From Symbiodinium natans (lineage: Eukaryota > Sar > Dinophyceae > Suessiales > Symbiodiniaceae), in assembly GCA_905221605.1 (NCBI GenBank), contig CAJNDS010000768.1, positions 839,058-903,057 of the forward strand: DNA of 64,000 bases. The letters are read 5' to 3'. The notes below the pieces were generated by a model, which worked only from the letters and a program-made list of their open reading frames with translations, was not told the DNA's origin and did not search any database. Below, piece by piece: positions 1 to 12,795 of this stretch. Each line of letters opens with the position of its first letter. Within the stretch, counting starts at the first letter, position 1. Both the position numbers and the translations under genes were made by a program.

Positions 1-7
1 TTTCAGG

Positions 8-31
8 TTTAGGGTTTAGGGTTTAGGGTTT
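8..31 (+). repeat. Short TTTAGGG array
   Basis: Three TTTAGGG units at the very left edge, degenerate on both sides. It is one of many interstitial blocks and not evidence for a chromosome end. Confidence 0.85.
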
Positions 32-1654
32 CCTTCTTACCCCCTCCCCACCAGGCTTATGCATCCCAAAGCGCCCTAGCACACGAACAACCACCAAATG
101 TGGATCTTCAGCATCCTTCGCATCCACGTAGTTCTCGATGATCGTGAGATGCGTCTCCTAGAGCGTCAGGCAAGCTCGCTCTCAACGGCCCCAGCTGACA
201 TCTGGCGAAACCCTGAACCCTTTCTAAGCACCAAACCCTTTTGAAGCTGGACTTGCTGACTAAACCCGAAGCCCTAAACCCTAAACCCTAAACCCCCTAA
301 GACACTAGCCTCCCTGCCAACTTCCACAGCGGGGGCCCCCAAGGGCGCCTGTTCCCGCTCAGTTCGCAGTGCATTGACCGCGTCCTTCACCGGGTGAAAA
401 GCTTTGACCTCACTGAGAGTATACTGTCAAGGGTCTTAATCTAGGGTCTAGGGGTCTAGGAGTCTAGGGTTTAGGGTTTACGGTTATAAGTCTTAACCTA
501 GGGTCTAGGGTCTAGGGGTCTAGGGGTCTAGGAGTCTTAGGGTTTAGGGTTTAGGGCTTCGTGTTTAGAGGGTATCAACTGCAACTCCGGAAGTCGCTAC
601 ACGACTCAGAGCAGCTTCGGGCTCGAACCGGATCCTTGCTTCTGTACTCCCCTTCGAGCCATAATTAGGTCTTGTTCATGTAAGCAAAAATAAGGCATCA
701 CTCCTAAAGAAAGTATAGATCTCCTAGGTGCCTTCAAGTTTGCTGGGCCGCGACAGAGGAAGTTCCCTGAGGCAGTCTGAAAGGTGTGTCGACGTATTTA
801 GGGTCGAGGCTTTCATGCTAGCGGATTTGCCCCCCCAGAAACCTACCTTGCCGTCGATTCGTGCCAGCCAAGCCTTCCTAAATGAACCCAGACTCTGTTC
901 AGACCTGAAGCAGTGCAAGACTTCAACTGGAAACAATTGCAGATCGAGCACTGCATCTCGGTCACGGCATCTAAGCATCACCCCAACTCATGATGACGCG
1001 GCCCAGTCGAAACGGCGCTGCTTCATGGCAAGCCGGCTAACTGTATGCTCTTCCCTCAGGGCTTGCAGTGCCCAGCCAGACTCAGTCGCCCCGCTGCTTT
1101 CAGTCACGTTGCTGCCAGTTGCTGAATCCTGTGCTATACCCGCAGTTGCGCGACAACATACATCAGTGCTTCGTGCCCATGCACCACTGCTGACATCCAG
1201 CGATCCACACCAAGGTGTAGCAAGCCCCGCTCCAGGACAACGGACACCGGTTTGCATGGCCCTGTCGTCGACAGATACACCTCGTGTGCGCCCAGCCCAG
1301 TGCTGCACACAAAACCTGCAATTTTCTGAATGGGTCGAACGGAACATCTCGTCATGAAGGTGTGTAAGAACTTCCGGCTAGACTCAAACCTTCCCAGCCA
1401 AGTTCCGTGAAACCCACCCGGCTAAACCCTTGAGCAACCTAAACTCTTTGTGCAAAAAGCTGCTTCCTACCGCCCTTGTCCCACTGGACGGAGGGAACCC
1501 CCATCAGCACAACTGTGGCCGCCAGAACCCGAAACCCATCATACAGTAATTAGCGCAATAACATAGTAACGTGACACTATTATCAGAACATCAGAATATA
1601 AATATGAGGATATTACCACAGTGATAGCAGAACAATGCTAAGATTTAAATGCTC

Positions 1655-1735
1655 CCCTAAACCCTAAACCCTAAACCCTAAACCCTAAACCCTAAACCCT
1701 AAACCCTAAACCCTAAACCCTAAACCCTAAACCCT
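1655..1735 (-). repeat. CCCTAAA array
   Basis: About eleven perfect CCCTAAA units in the orientation opposite to the array at the left edge. It begins abruptly after AT-rich unique sequence. Confidence 0.9.
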
Positions 1736-1843
1736 TGATGTTTCGAGGCCGAGGCCGCCCGGAGGTCCTCGCAAACCAAGGCCAAGAGGGTGACGGCGTC
1801 CCGAAAGTCCTGGACTCCAAGGGGGTTTAGGGTTTTCAGGAGA

Positions 1844-2010
1844 ACCCTAAACCCTAAACCCTTGTGCTAAACCCTAAACCCTGAACCCTGAACCCTGAAC
1901 CCTGAACCCTGACCCCTAAACCCTAAACCCGAAACCCGAAACCCGAAACCCGAAACCCGAAACCCGAAACCCGAAACCCGAAACCCCAACCCTGAACCCT
2001 GAACCCTAAC
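1844..2010 (-). repeat. Variant telomere-like arrays (CCCTAAA, CCCTGAA, CCCGAAA)
   Basis: Successive homogeneous runs of 7-base variants: CCCTAAA, then CCCTGAA x4-5, then CCCGAAA x8 (about 1927-1985), then CCCTGAA again. Each variant is clustered rather than mixed, which points to local slippage or expansion of mutated units. Confidence 0.9.
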
Positions 2011-2592
2011 TCCCTAAAGACCCTAAAGCCTAAGCCCTCAGGAGCTTTCGGGTCTAAAGGCTTCCGAAGCTTGTGTTCAGGGAGTCGGGTTCAAGGAGGC
2101 TTTCTGGGGGGGGGGGGTTTTGGGGGGGGGGGGGGGTCTCTCAGGACCTGGGGCCTTCGGCTTCAGGATCTCATCACCCAGCACCAAAAAGCATGGCGCC
2201 TGGCCCGCGATGGCCTTCTTGAATGTCGCCAGCGCCTGCAAGCGAAGAGTATCGCGGAGTCCATGTGGAGGCTCAGGCTTAGCGGGGTCCAAATCGAGAC
2301 TCCTCAACAAGGCCGCCCCGCGTGTAAAACTGTCAAACGACGACTCCTGAACGCAGTGTACTCTAGGTGACAACAGAGCCTTGTACTCATCTACTCCACA
2401 CATCCCCCCCCCCCGTCCGAACTTCCTTAGCTCCAATTTTGCCTCGCGCGCGCGGAGAAAAAAGGTGTCGGACATCCGAGACGTCGAGAATTCTGGGGAG
2501 GTCGGGGCTGGGCCCCCTGCTAGTGGCACAGGGTGCCTGAAGTTCTCATCCCTCAGGGCTTGCGGCTTTGGGGAGAAGGGTTTTGGGTTTCG

Positions 2593-3068
2593 GGGTTTCG
2601 GGTGTAGGGTTTAGGGTGTAGGGTTTAGGGTCTCGACTGTTTGGGGCTTAGGGTCTAAATTTCCTCGCACAGGGTTTAGGGTTTAGGGTTTAGGGTTTAG
2701 GGTTTAGGGTTTAGGGTTTAGGGTTCTAGGATTTTAGGGTTTAGGGTTTTAGGGTTTTAGGGTTTTAGGGTTTTAGGGTTTTAGGGTTTTAGGGTTTTAG
2801 GGTTTTAGGGTTTAGGGCGAAGTTGTCAAATGGGTTTAGGGTTTGAAGTGGCGTTGAAGGCATCTAGGAGCTGCCCACTCGCCGCTCAGTCGTGCTCAAT
2901 CCTCGATGCTGGACACCATCCACCTTGACAGGGTTTAGGGTTTAGGGTGTAGGGTTTAGGGTTTAGGGTTTGGGGTTTGGGGTTTGGGGTTTAGGGTTTA
3001 GGGTTTAGGGTTTAGGGTTTAGGGTTTAGGGTTTAGGGTTTAGGTTTTAGGGTTTAGGGTTTAGGGTA
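2593..3068 (+). repeat. TTTAGGG and TTTTAGGG arrays
   Basis: Three closely spaced blocks (about 2593-2640, 2670-2818, 2931-3068). The middle block switches from 7-base TTTAGGG to a run of about ten 8-base TTTTAGGG units. The last block includes TTTGGGG variants. Confidence 0.9.
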
Positions 3069-4892
3069 GCGAGCTAGTCCCCTGCCCATAACTTTGTAAC
3101 CCAACAAGCTCGAACAAGTAGATGGGCGAGGGATCTGAAGTATGCACCCTTCTTGAGGCTAGTCTGATAATCCTAGAGCATTTAAATTCCACAGAGGGTA
3201 GCCAAAAAGGAAACGCAGCCAGAATATCATGCCATCGAACCAGCGGACCGTTAGCCGTTGGACGGGAATCCGGGAATGTTACCGCCCCGGGGCTAGCAAA
3301 ATATCGGCTGCTAAGGGCTAATGCTGCATCTCGGAAGAATGACTGGACAAGCAAAGACGCAAAGCTGAACACCTGCGAACTGAAACCCCTTCCAAGCCCT
3401 GAAACAATTGCACGCACTTTATGGCAAGGGGTGCTGGACGTTGTCACCAACACGTTGCTGAAACATGGGCCCGGCGCTGGGCCAGAGAGTCCAAGGTCTT
3501 GAGCGGTCCTCTCAAGAAGCAGGTCTTGGCTGAGAAAGGGGGGCCAGAGACCCTTCTTACCCTAAGTACTGTTGCAATCACAAGTATGGATGATTCACGA
3601 GGATTGGCAGAAGAGCGTGGAAAGGAGAGGTGTTCTTTAAAGTCGGAGCCCCGAATAGCAGCAGCAAATGCAGCAAAAGACACTGACAAGTGCAGTGGAG
3701 GAATATGGCTTGAGGCCGAGAGTTTTCTGGGGCTTGGAGTGTGGGCTCATCCCTTTGAATTCAGATAAGGGATCGTGAGACCTCATAGCACTTGTTGCAA
3801 CCAGGCCTAACTACTCAACCCTGCACCGCCAGGAAGGCCCGACTCCAATTGGCCCGGGCCTGGCTCATCGAACTCCATCCGGAGCATTGCCAGTGCCGCA
3901 CTGACGCCTCAAAAGTAAAGCGTGAAACCAGCACGAGCGTGCTGGATTCAAGCATTGTTGCTGAGGGTTGAAGCTTTAGTTAGGGGCAGTTAGGGTTCGA
4001 GCGTTGGCGAGTTGGCGGAGGGCTGCTGGACTGCACTGAGAACCTATGGAGACGCGCTCGCAAGCACTTCTTCTGAGATGACCCCTCCTGCAAGAACTTC
4101 CCATTAGCTTGTCCGAACTACCGTCCGGTCAATTTGTTGAGGCAAGATGCTGCTTCTTCCATAGTCCACACCTGCATGGGTGCTTGTCGGGGCGTCTAAA
4201 GCCTGCACCCCACGGTGTCCTTAGGTTCAGACTGAGTTCTCCGTATGTGGAAGCTACACCCGCGGCCCCAACTGAATCGGCCAAAGCCCCCATGAAGGCC
4301 CAACAGCAATGTGGAGTAGGGGCTTTCAATGCATCCAGGAAAGGGCAAGGGCTAAGGGTATACTGCTACCTGCCAACTCCAGTAGGCCCTCGTGGGATTG
4401 TAGATTCGAGGTGTGGAGTTCGGCTTTCTTGTGGCCACCCCTCAGTTCGGGGTTCTCTAGGGTGGAAACTTCCCTTAAGGTGTAGGGTCAGCGTATACAT
4501 GCCCCAACATTTTGTCTTCGGTCTCGCTGATTCCCTGGGCCTTTCAACACGGCCATGGACTCCGAGATGACGTCCGGGAAAAGAGCGTCACTGAAGATGG
4601 TGACCTGCAGAGTTGCGAAGGAAGCCAAAGCCTTGGCATCTGGGCGTTCAAACTTCGGCTGAGCCTCAAACATGAAAACAGCAAAAAAAAAACAGGGGTG
4701 CGCAGGCGCGCGCTCCAGCAACCCTCTTGCTTGCTACCATGGGTTCGCCGCACCCCACATAAACGCCCAGAACACCGAAAACACTTCGAAATCCCTTTTT
4801 TTTAACTCCCCGGGCCCCATTCCCCCGGCACCCCTCCCTTGCCTCCTCGATTCGGCCCTGCACAACCTGCATCGAACAGGCATGCTGGATTT

Positions 4893-5196
4893 TGGGTTTT
4901 GGGGGTTTAGGGGGTTTAGGGGGTTTAGGGGGTTTAGGGGGTTTAGGGGGGGGTTTAGGGGGGGTTTAGGGGGTTTAGGGGTTTAGGGGGTTTAGGGGGT
5001 TTAGGGGGTTTAGGGGTTTAGGGGGTTTAGGGGGTTTAGGGGGTTTAGGGGGTTTAGGGGGTTTAGGGGGTTTAGGGGGTTTAGGGGGTTTAGGGGGTTT
5101 AGGGGGTTTAGGGGGTTTAGGGGGTTTAGGGGGTTTAGGGGGTTTAGGGGGTTTGGGGGGTTTAGGGGGTTTAGGGGGTTTAGGGTTTAGGCTTTA
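4893..5196 (+). repeat. GGGGGTTTA-type expanded array
   Basis: About thirty units of a G-expanded variant, mostly GGGTTTAGG with two additional Gs, over 300 bases. It is the longest and most G-rich telomere-like array of the window and likely to form G-quadruplexes on the plus strand. Confidence 0.9.
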
Positions 5197-7142
5197 GGGG
5201 GGTTTCTTATGGGTTTCTTCGAACTTGGGGCTTGGCGTCGAGGATGTAAGAATCGCAGGCTTCTGAGGGCTTCCGGTTTTCAAAGGGCTTTGCCTCACCC
5301 TGAACCCCAAAATCCAACTCCTCGGATTCTCGGATCCAGCCACATTGGCTATCAAGCCTTCGGACTTCACAGATTTGCATTCACATCTTCCCATCGGTCA
5401 AGCAAAAAAATCGTCTGTTTGGCAGGTAGCCTCGGGCAAAGCAGCTACTTGCTCCTGTTTACCTGGGGAGCCTTTTCCTTCCCGCATGGGCGGAGCCACA
5501 TTCCCTTTTTTGAGCAACGGACTTTGGAGGCTGCCGGCAAACATGCAACTACATTCCCTAAACCCTAAACCCCTAAACCCTAAAAGCTAGACCTGTGAGG
5601 GTTCCGGTCCGGGTCGGGAGCGGGGTTGCTTCGCAACCCGCAGTTCTGCTGCGGCCATGAACAACCGGGAGCATATTCGCAGACAAATTGCATGTGAGTG
5701 CACCCAGGTCGGCTGGGGATTGTTTTCCTTGAGCTCCTGAAAGATAATCAGATGCGTCTTGCCTTTGCGCAGTCTGCTGACCCACACAGCCGCAAAGGCT
5801 TCACACAAATAGGCAAGCTTAAGGTGCTTCGGGGTCTTAGGACCTTGTTGGTTTAGGATCTGGAAACCACGAGGGCATGGATCAGGAATGAAAGGTTGTG
5901 CGACATTCTCGAGCTTGAGCCACATTGGGGTGTAGTGTATGAGTCGGCTTTGGGTTGTGGCCAGCTGCGCCACTGGCCAGTTTAGGCAACCAACCGGCCT
6001 CGCAAAGAGAAACGCAAAAAAAAAGACATGCAGACCCCCTTTTCAAAGATACTGCACAGTGGGAGCCAAGAATTTGCACATTGATACGGGACATGCCCAG
6101 TGTCGCTCCAGCAGCCAGCTCACCACTGCACAAGCCAGTGACGCAGCAACACGGCCATGGGAAAGGAGGGTATACGGGTCGTTCGTTGGCAGGTCCAGGG
6201 ATTGGATGGTTCCAGCTTCGTTCTGTGATTCAAGTGGTGTGTTTGGGGGATGGGGTGGGCTTGAAAAGGATTCGTTGGAGTGAGCTTCTTTGTCGCAGCT
6301 ATAGTCCAAGCCCAACGCCTACACAGTTGTACGGTCTTGGCTGTTGTCGTCCTCTATACGGCATTGACACACCTATTCCGATTAGTCGATGGCTAAATTG
6401 TGTTTTTCTGTGTTGGGGATGAGTGCGCTAAGCGTTTTTTGTTGGAGTGCGGGGAAATCAGCCAGGGCTATTCCTGTTGCCCAGAACGGCCCGGGCGGAA
6501 AAAATAGCCCCAACGGAGGACCAGGTGGATGTGCCCTTCCTTAGTTGACATCTGGCTCTAGATCTCTTCTTCTCAACGCACGGTGCCAAGGAGGACTGGA
6601 TGGCGGCGTGTCTAGGCTCTACGCACCTCAAGGTGCTGGGGAAATGGGAATACGGGCGCTGTCGCCTCGTTCGACCCAAAGCCCTGAAGGACATCACGAG
6701 GCATGTGCAAAATGCTGCGGGCAAATGCCGCGGGCGAACACACATGCTCAGCCAAAGGAGCTCGAGCCTACGACGAAGCCCGCCATGACTAGAACAGGCC
6801 TCGGAATGCTGCCGCCGGCCCGCGCCGAGGCAAAACACCATGACATTACCAAAATTGAATTGAGCACGCGTGCCAATTACTCGGGAAGGCCACGTTTGGA
6901 CGGGAAGACGGAGCTCGAGCATGGGCCATGAGCTGCGCATGCTGTTCCGCTCGAACGCAGCACAATCGCTAACAGCACACGAACATCCGGCTAAACGGAG
7001 CCTTTTGCACTCGAATCGACAGGGCCAGGGCGCGGCCGCCATCGATGAATCCTTTCCCAAGCTCTACGACTTGATGTGTCAACCCCCAACACAAAAGTCC
7101 AAAACGAATTCAAGGCGGACTATTTCGAGGTGGTGGTTATGT

Positions 7143-8230
7143 TCAAGACAAGCGCGGCCGCTTGCTTGGGCGGTCCAAGAGATGTCTGGCCCTGACCCGA
7201 AGATCGGTGCCGCTGGCGTAAAGATAGTCTTTGTACTTACGGGCCAGCTTCTCGGCAACAGCTTTGTTGCCCACATCATTGCGGTGGTTATACACAACGT
7301 CCATTGTGTACTTGTTCAGCCTGACCACTCCCCCGTCGGCTTTGAAGTTGATCACGGAATTCTCGTAATCGGTTTTGAGCATGAACTGAGGGCTTCGGTA
7401 CCGTCTTTTGTTTATGATAAAGTGAACCGGGTCGTACACAAGATGTAAAGAAAACAGCGAGGGCTCGGTGCATACTTCATGGGACTTGAACTTGGACGGA
7501 CGCAAACCAGCAATGTGTAAACTGCTTCTGGTCATGCAAGTAAACGCCTCGCGGCACACTCCGTCGAAGCTGTCCAATTCTTGCCAAGCACCGTCGATGA
7601 TCTCGCTGATTCTTTTGACATCATCGTAAAGGATCACGACTTTGTCATCGATCTTGTAGTGGTCGTAAATAAATTCAACCCTGATACGATGCCATGCTTG
7701 TTGCATACAACGACGTTTGCATTCTCACCAAAATGTTGCCTCATCCGGTGGGCAATTGCGGCCGTGGTGAAGATGCTGACCCTTTGCAGACCATAACGCT
7801 GCACTAAAGGCCATGTCTTCTTTGCCAGAACATCTGGTCGGACAGACATGATCGCAACAGAGTACTTAAACGAATCCTCCCGGAGGTCACCGAAATTCGA
7901 GCGCGCAATTCGACTGATCATGCCCTCGCTGAGGTCTAATTCGTTTGCAATGTCGATCATTTTTTGTCCTCGTCGTAAAGCTGAGACTATGGCAGCGTTT
8001 CTGTCTTGCTGATTGGCTGTGGGACGCCCTAACTCAGCGCTATGGCCCACCTGTTTCCTCAATCGGCACAAACGGGCACGAGGATAATCAGGAAATTCCT
8101 CTTTCAAAGCAGCCTGAAACTCTGCATGCTGCGGATGTTTCCGCAACAGTTGCAAGATCTTCTTGTCCGTGTCGTTGATCGTGACGCTCATGGCTGCATG
8201 GATCGTGTGACCAACACTTGTGGAAATCAT
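7143..8230 (-). pseudogene. Frameshifted helix-turn-helix protein of unknown function
   Basis: Two minus-strand frames join near 7690-7706 into one protein of about 350 residues. The first (198 aa from 8230; a more likely start is the Met 14 codons in) contains a winged-HTH-like helix set and then a clear resolvase/homeodomain-style HTH around residues 75-115. The second (187 aa, ending at 7143) continues with alpha/beta sequence including a VVILYDDV strand and ends in a basic PSKRPRLS tail that resembles a nuclear localisation signal. The joint falls where HGI in frame one continues as RVEFIYDHYK in frame two, requiring one missing base. Coding potential is visible because neither the opposite strand nor the other frames show similar protein character. 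It may be a transposon DNA-binding protein or host regulator. No family was recognised. No partner genes lie nearby. Confidence 0.5.
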
Positions 8231-9573
8231 TCAAGATCCATCCCTGCCGCTGCGCGCATGTGTTGCTACTCAGACTGGCATATGTTACCCCTTTTACACC
8301 CCAAATACAATACAACCCCTTGAAAAGACCTTCCAAGAACAGGGCACCCCTATGTTCGGAAACCCTACCATGGAAGGCCAGGCAGCGCCCCCTGAACCTT
8401 CGTCGTGCCTTAAGGTGCACGTCGAACACCCCGACTCCGTCAATACGAGTCTCAAACCTTGATCAGCACAGAAATCGGGTGCCAGGGCTCGTGCTACAGA
8501 GCTAAACCAGAAACCCGAAACCCGAAACCCAAAACCCTAAGCTACTGTGAGGGTTGGTTCCCAGAGCCCTGGCAGTCTGCATGTGAATCGCAGTACGTGG
8601 GGCAACCGAGGTGCTGGTGCGAGAACTCCGGCGTCTTTCCCAGGCGCCACTCCTATGACTTAGGGAATGGGACCCCACACATATGCAGACCTCTTGTGGT
8701 TTCCATGAGCTCTTGAGAGAGTCATGGGTCGACTTTGTTGATGCAAAACCATGGGGGATTGCAAACGAAGTCCAGAAACGATCCTTGGAGCTCCAAAGTT
8801 AAAGGCAGACCCGATACCCTCAAGCCCTAGAGATTTTGAAGAGCTTCGTCCCCCCCAAAAAGCCGAAGGCCAAAAAAGCCTTCTAAAACTGCGCCCTTTT
8901 GGGGCTGAAGACCTGAAGCCCCACAGACCGTTTGCGACAAGCAGCTATGCTACACATTGTCTAGATGCAAAGGGCAAGGAAGCCTCAAGTCAACATCAAC
9001 CAACTAGCATTGCAAAGTTCTTGTCCCAAAAGCAAAGGGGGCCCTCAAAAACCCCAGAGCACTTACAACCCTTATTGTAGGACCCTGGGACATTGCCCCG
9101 CCCTCGCGGGGCAAACCCTCCAAAATCTCGCGGGCATCCTTGTTCTGGAGCTCCGCCCGCACGTGGCGAAAGACCGAGTCTTTTGCCAAAGGCGAGCTCT
9201 CATCGATCTCCTGCCGGCTCACGTGATGATGCAGATTCCAAGCTGGGATGTTCCGCCGTATACCAACTGTCCTTCATTGGAAGCTTTATACTGGAATCCC
9301 TATGAAGGACTGTCAGTATAAGGGGGGAACATCCCAAGGTCTAAGGTTTGAGGCTTTAGGGTTGAGGGCCTTTTTGAAGCCGGACTGGACGACTGCCAGC
9401 GCTGTCTCGCCCTGCCTCGCCTGCCTGAGAACCTACAAACATCCTCCTGCCACGCATTCGGGAAAGCACTCAGGTGACTCAAGTGACCACCCCTTTCGCT
9501 ACCGGACTGACAAGCGACCACCCTAAACCCAAACCCCTTTTTTGAATCAGGCTTGCTTCTGTCCTCGCCTAGT

Positions 9574-9816
9574 TTAACACAACGGACTAGTGCGGCCGTA
9601 CACCACAGTCAACTTTGAAGCGGCCAGCGTTCTGCTCATGGGCGCGAATTTGACCCTAATCGTTCGGGTTCTCGTCCTCAACTGCCGCCCGGAAGCATCG
9701 TAACACTTCATGATCCAACATGCAAGAAGCAAACAAAGCCAAGCAACTGACAAAACAAGAACAATGACAATCAACAAGAAACCTGAATCCATGCCGCACT
9801 GCTTGACTAGTATCAC
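9574..9816 (-). CDS. Possible small single-pass membrane protein
   Basis: An 80-residue frame whose residues about 13-36 form a continuous hydrophobic helix (GFLLIVIVLVLS and onward), followed by an arginine-rich segment, as in a type I/III membrane micro-protein. There is no homologue I recognise and no neighbouring gene; it lies between telomere-like blocks. It could equally be a chance ORF. Confidence 0.15.
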   Translation of the reverse strand: MILVKQCGMDSGFLLIVIVLVLSVAWLCLLLACWIMKCYDASGRQLRTRTRTIRVKFAPMSRTLAASKLTVVYGRTSPLC

Positions 9817-9946
9817 CCTAAAGCCTAAGCCCTAAACCCTCAACCCTAAACCCCAAACCTAAACCCCTCTGAGAGTTTAAGATCGCGGCTGGACCTCGAG
9901 TAGACCACGGCCCTCGTAAACTGTCGAGTCGACCAGCTAGGCCGGT

Positions 9947-10000
9947 TTGGGTTCTAGGGGTTTAGAGTTTAGGGCTTTTAGGGATTTTTTGGGAGTGTTT

Positions 10001-10036
<36 letters not shown>

Positions 10037-10110
10037 CGGTTGACGGTTGACGGTTGAGGGTTGAGGGTTGACGGTTTGGGATTTAGGGTTGAGGGTTTAG
10101 GGTTTAGGGT
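9947..10110 (+). repeat. GGTTGAGG/GGTTGACG variant array
   Basis: Telomere-like block in which TTTAGGG gives way to repeated GGTTGAG and GGTTGAC units and back. Variants are again clustered. Confidence 0.85.
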
Positions 10111-11616
10111 GGCTTAGGTCCTCTATTTCTGCATCCTCGGCGCCCTCACCTCGGCTTACAGGTAGGGTTTAAGGTATTGGGCTCAGGATGTTTTATTCCC
10201 AAAATCGGACATGCGTTTCGTGATTTAGGGTCTTGCTTTGAAACTCACTTGAAACCGATGCCCTGGCCTCTTGACTTAAAGGCTGGGCCCTTGAAACTTA
10301 ATGACCGTAAACCCAACTGAGCCGAAACCGAGCAGTCCCTTTTTCAAAAGCCATAGGAGAAAAACTGTCTCGGCAAGGGGGGAGGAAGGGGGGGGGGGGC
10401 CGGAGCCAGCCGGCCCCGGGGCCTTGGTTAAAGGCCCTCTTCTTATCTAACCTCTCTTGAGTTTATATGATACTCATCCCTATTAAAATTTAAATGCCGC
10501 CCTGGACCGCTTCAAGAGGTTGCGGGTGCAACATTAAGGATGAAAGGAGGTCAGGGCAGCCACCACTGAAGCCTGCAATGTCCAAGATCTGGAAAGGAAG
10601 AAACGCACCAAAATTCGCTTTGACTGGAATGCAAACTCATCAAGAAGGTGCGTTGAGCTGGATTGACTGAAACTCCAGAAAGTTGTTGACAAGAAGTGTG
10701 ATCTTTTGGGCGGTATCCTAGAAGCACTCTTCTTGCAGCCAAGGCATTTGTTCCTATCCATCTCTAGCGCTTCAGCTCACCGGGTCTCACAAGCCGGGTC
10801 ACGCTCGCGGAACTCCGCAACGAGGGCATCGCACAGGCTGTCATGGCTCACCTCCAAGAGTGCGGAAGTCGCTTGACACCTAGACACAGACCATCCCAGC
10901 CTCCAAAGCAACCCCCTGTAAGCGATGTTCTGTGAACCCCGGATCCAAACTGCAAAAGGCCGATCTCGGATGCCTCGGGGAACCTTTCGCGGAGGTTCAT
11001 GACACGAGCTCCAACACTGGCGATGCCTGGTGCACGTCCGGTGGGTTAGGGAACTTTGCGAAGACAACACAGTCCACAAAGGTGCACAAGCAACGCTGGC
11101 CTACAAGACAGCTGCTCAATCGATAGCGGGGTGAGACTTCTTTTTCTGGACCCTGCCAGTGGGCTTGTTGCGCTACAAGGCAGTGGGCCGCCTTTGGCTT
11201 GAAGCTTCCGCTTGTCGGGCGTGAGGTATCTCCTCGGTTGCCAACTCACAATGCATCCGCCTGATTTGCACCTTCGAAGCCTGCAGCACGCATAGCCTTC
11301 CTTGGGCTAGTCTTTTTCCAAGTACTCAAACGCAGAGAAGGAGAATGAGGGCCTCATACCCGCAACCCGGACCTACCTTTCCTCTTCCCGACCCCAGGCT
11401 CTGTTGCGGACCATGTCAACGGTCGGACTGGGAAAGGGTCGCGACTTGGTAAAGCACCAAAAAACATCGGGGTCAACAGGTACCTGCAGCTGCTCAAAAG
11501 AAATCCCGACAGTCGAACATGCCGTCCGCACCAGAAGCCGGCTTTGAGGAAGGGGCAGTACTTTCAGAAGCTCAAAAGGCAACAAGCCGCGCCCTCTTCC
11601 GGAAATCCTAAAACTT

Positions 11617-11890
11617 GAGCGTTTAGGGTTTAGGGTTTAGGGTTTAGGGTTTAGGGTTTAGGGTTTAGGGTTTAGGGTTTAGGGTTTATCTCAGGCAGAG
11701 TCTCTGGAGAGCCGTGAGGTCCGTGTCGACCAGAACTGTGCCGTGGTGCAGGGACACGCCGCGATCAGGGGCATGCCTGGAGGCTCTGGGATTTAGGGTT
11801 TAGGGTTTAGGGTTTAGGGTTTAGGGTTCAGGGTTTAGGGTTTAGGGTTTAGGGTTCAGGGTTTAGGGTTTAGGGTTCAGGGTTTCGACT
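11617..11890 (+). repeat. Two TTTAGGG arrays
   Basis: About ten units at 11620-11690 and about thirteen at 11788-11885 (with TTCAGGG variants), separated by about 95 bases of unique sequence. Confidence 0.9.
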
Positions 11891-12734
11891 CTCACGCTCG
11901 CACAAGGCCGGCAAGGCAGGGTTCAGGGTTTAGGGTGGGGGGCCCTTATGGGGTCTGTAATGTATTCCTTAGGGCTGATACGGTGCTGAAAAGAACAGCC
12001 TACGATTTAGATCAGCCCAGACGAGGGGCGAAGTGAACTGTGCAGACTGCATTACATAGCAAGAAGTCATTCGAAGGATCGTGGCAAAAAGGACCGCTGA
12101 GTGATCCAAGATCTTCATCTAATCCACGCATCACCGACCGTCATTTGAGGGCTTAGGCTTTTGGTGACCACAACCCGCCGCAGTAGCACCACTGTTGGAG
12201 GGTCCTTTGTGGGGAAGCGGCCGGCCTTTCGCACTTCTTCCAACAGACAAAGAGTTCAGCATTCCCGGTCCGAGATGAGGCAGGGATTGCTCGACTCCAG
12301 CTGTTGCTGGCACGCGCGCAAGCTTTGCGAGCATTGTCTTTAAGTCGTTCCTGCACTACTTGGTGGTCTTGAGGTTAGGGTGCGGAGAGCTTCTGGGCGA
12401 TCTAAGATGCAGAAAAGCCCAAACATCATCCACATCTGGGACCAATTTTCAGGGAGCGGTGCTTGAAAGCGCTGCCGGAGATCTTCTTGTCCTCGAAGGT
12501 GAGATCATTACGGCCCTTCTTCTCCTCGGCTGCTGATCATGGGCTTGGGGTTGAAGGCTTTTTTGGTTTAGGGTTTAGGGTGCTGCGTTCTGTTCTGTTT
12601 GATGGGTGGCACCGAAACCTTGTTACAACTCTTGCCAGAGCTGTCGCCAGGTGGCAGCCTGGACGCCCAGGCGGCCGAGTGCACCAAGGACCGTTTCGAG
12701 GTTGCCTGGGACTCAGAGAGCTCAGGGTGCTCAG

Positions 12735-12795
12735 GGGTTGAGGGTTTAGGGTTTAGGGTTTAGGGTTTAGGGTTTAGGGTTTAGGGTTTAGGGTG
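12735..12795 (+). repeat. TTTAGGG array
   Basis: About eight TTTAGGG units after a GGTTGAGGG start. Confidence 0.9.

Larger units (their letters stand above)
1..7142. other. Gene-poor region rich in telomere-like repeats
   Basis: No convincing gene is visible. Open frames here (for example 728-1357 plus, 988-1347 minus, 3061-3768, 5587-5973 minus, 6458-7060 minus) are short, overlap on both strands, have no recognisable domain and frequently run through repeat arrays. The segment consists of blocks of TTTAGGG/CCCTAAA-type repeats of a few to some thirty units, alternating orientation, separated by unique sequence of several hundred bases. Poly-G runs occur at about 2107-2133. Nothing else of note is seen in the unique stretches. 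Confidence 0.6.

Noticed and set aside
1-31. True chromosome end (telomere) at the left edge
   Set aside because: Only three units, followed by unique sequence and dozens of similar internal blocks in both orientations.
4893-5196. CRISPR-like array
   Set aside because: Units are 7-10 bases without spacers; the context is eukaryotic telomere-like repeat.
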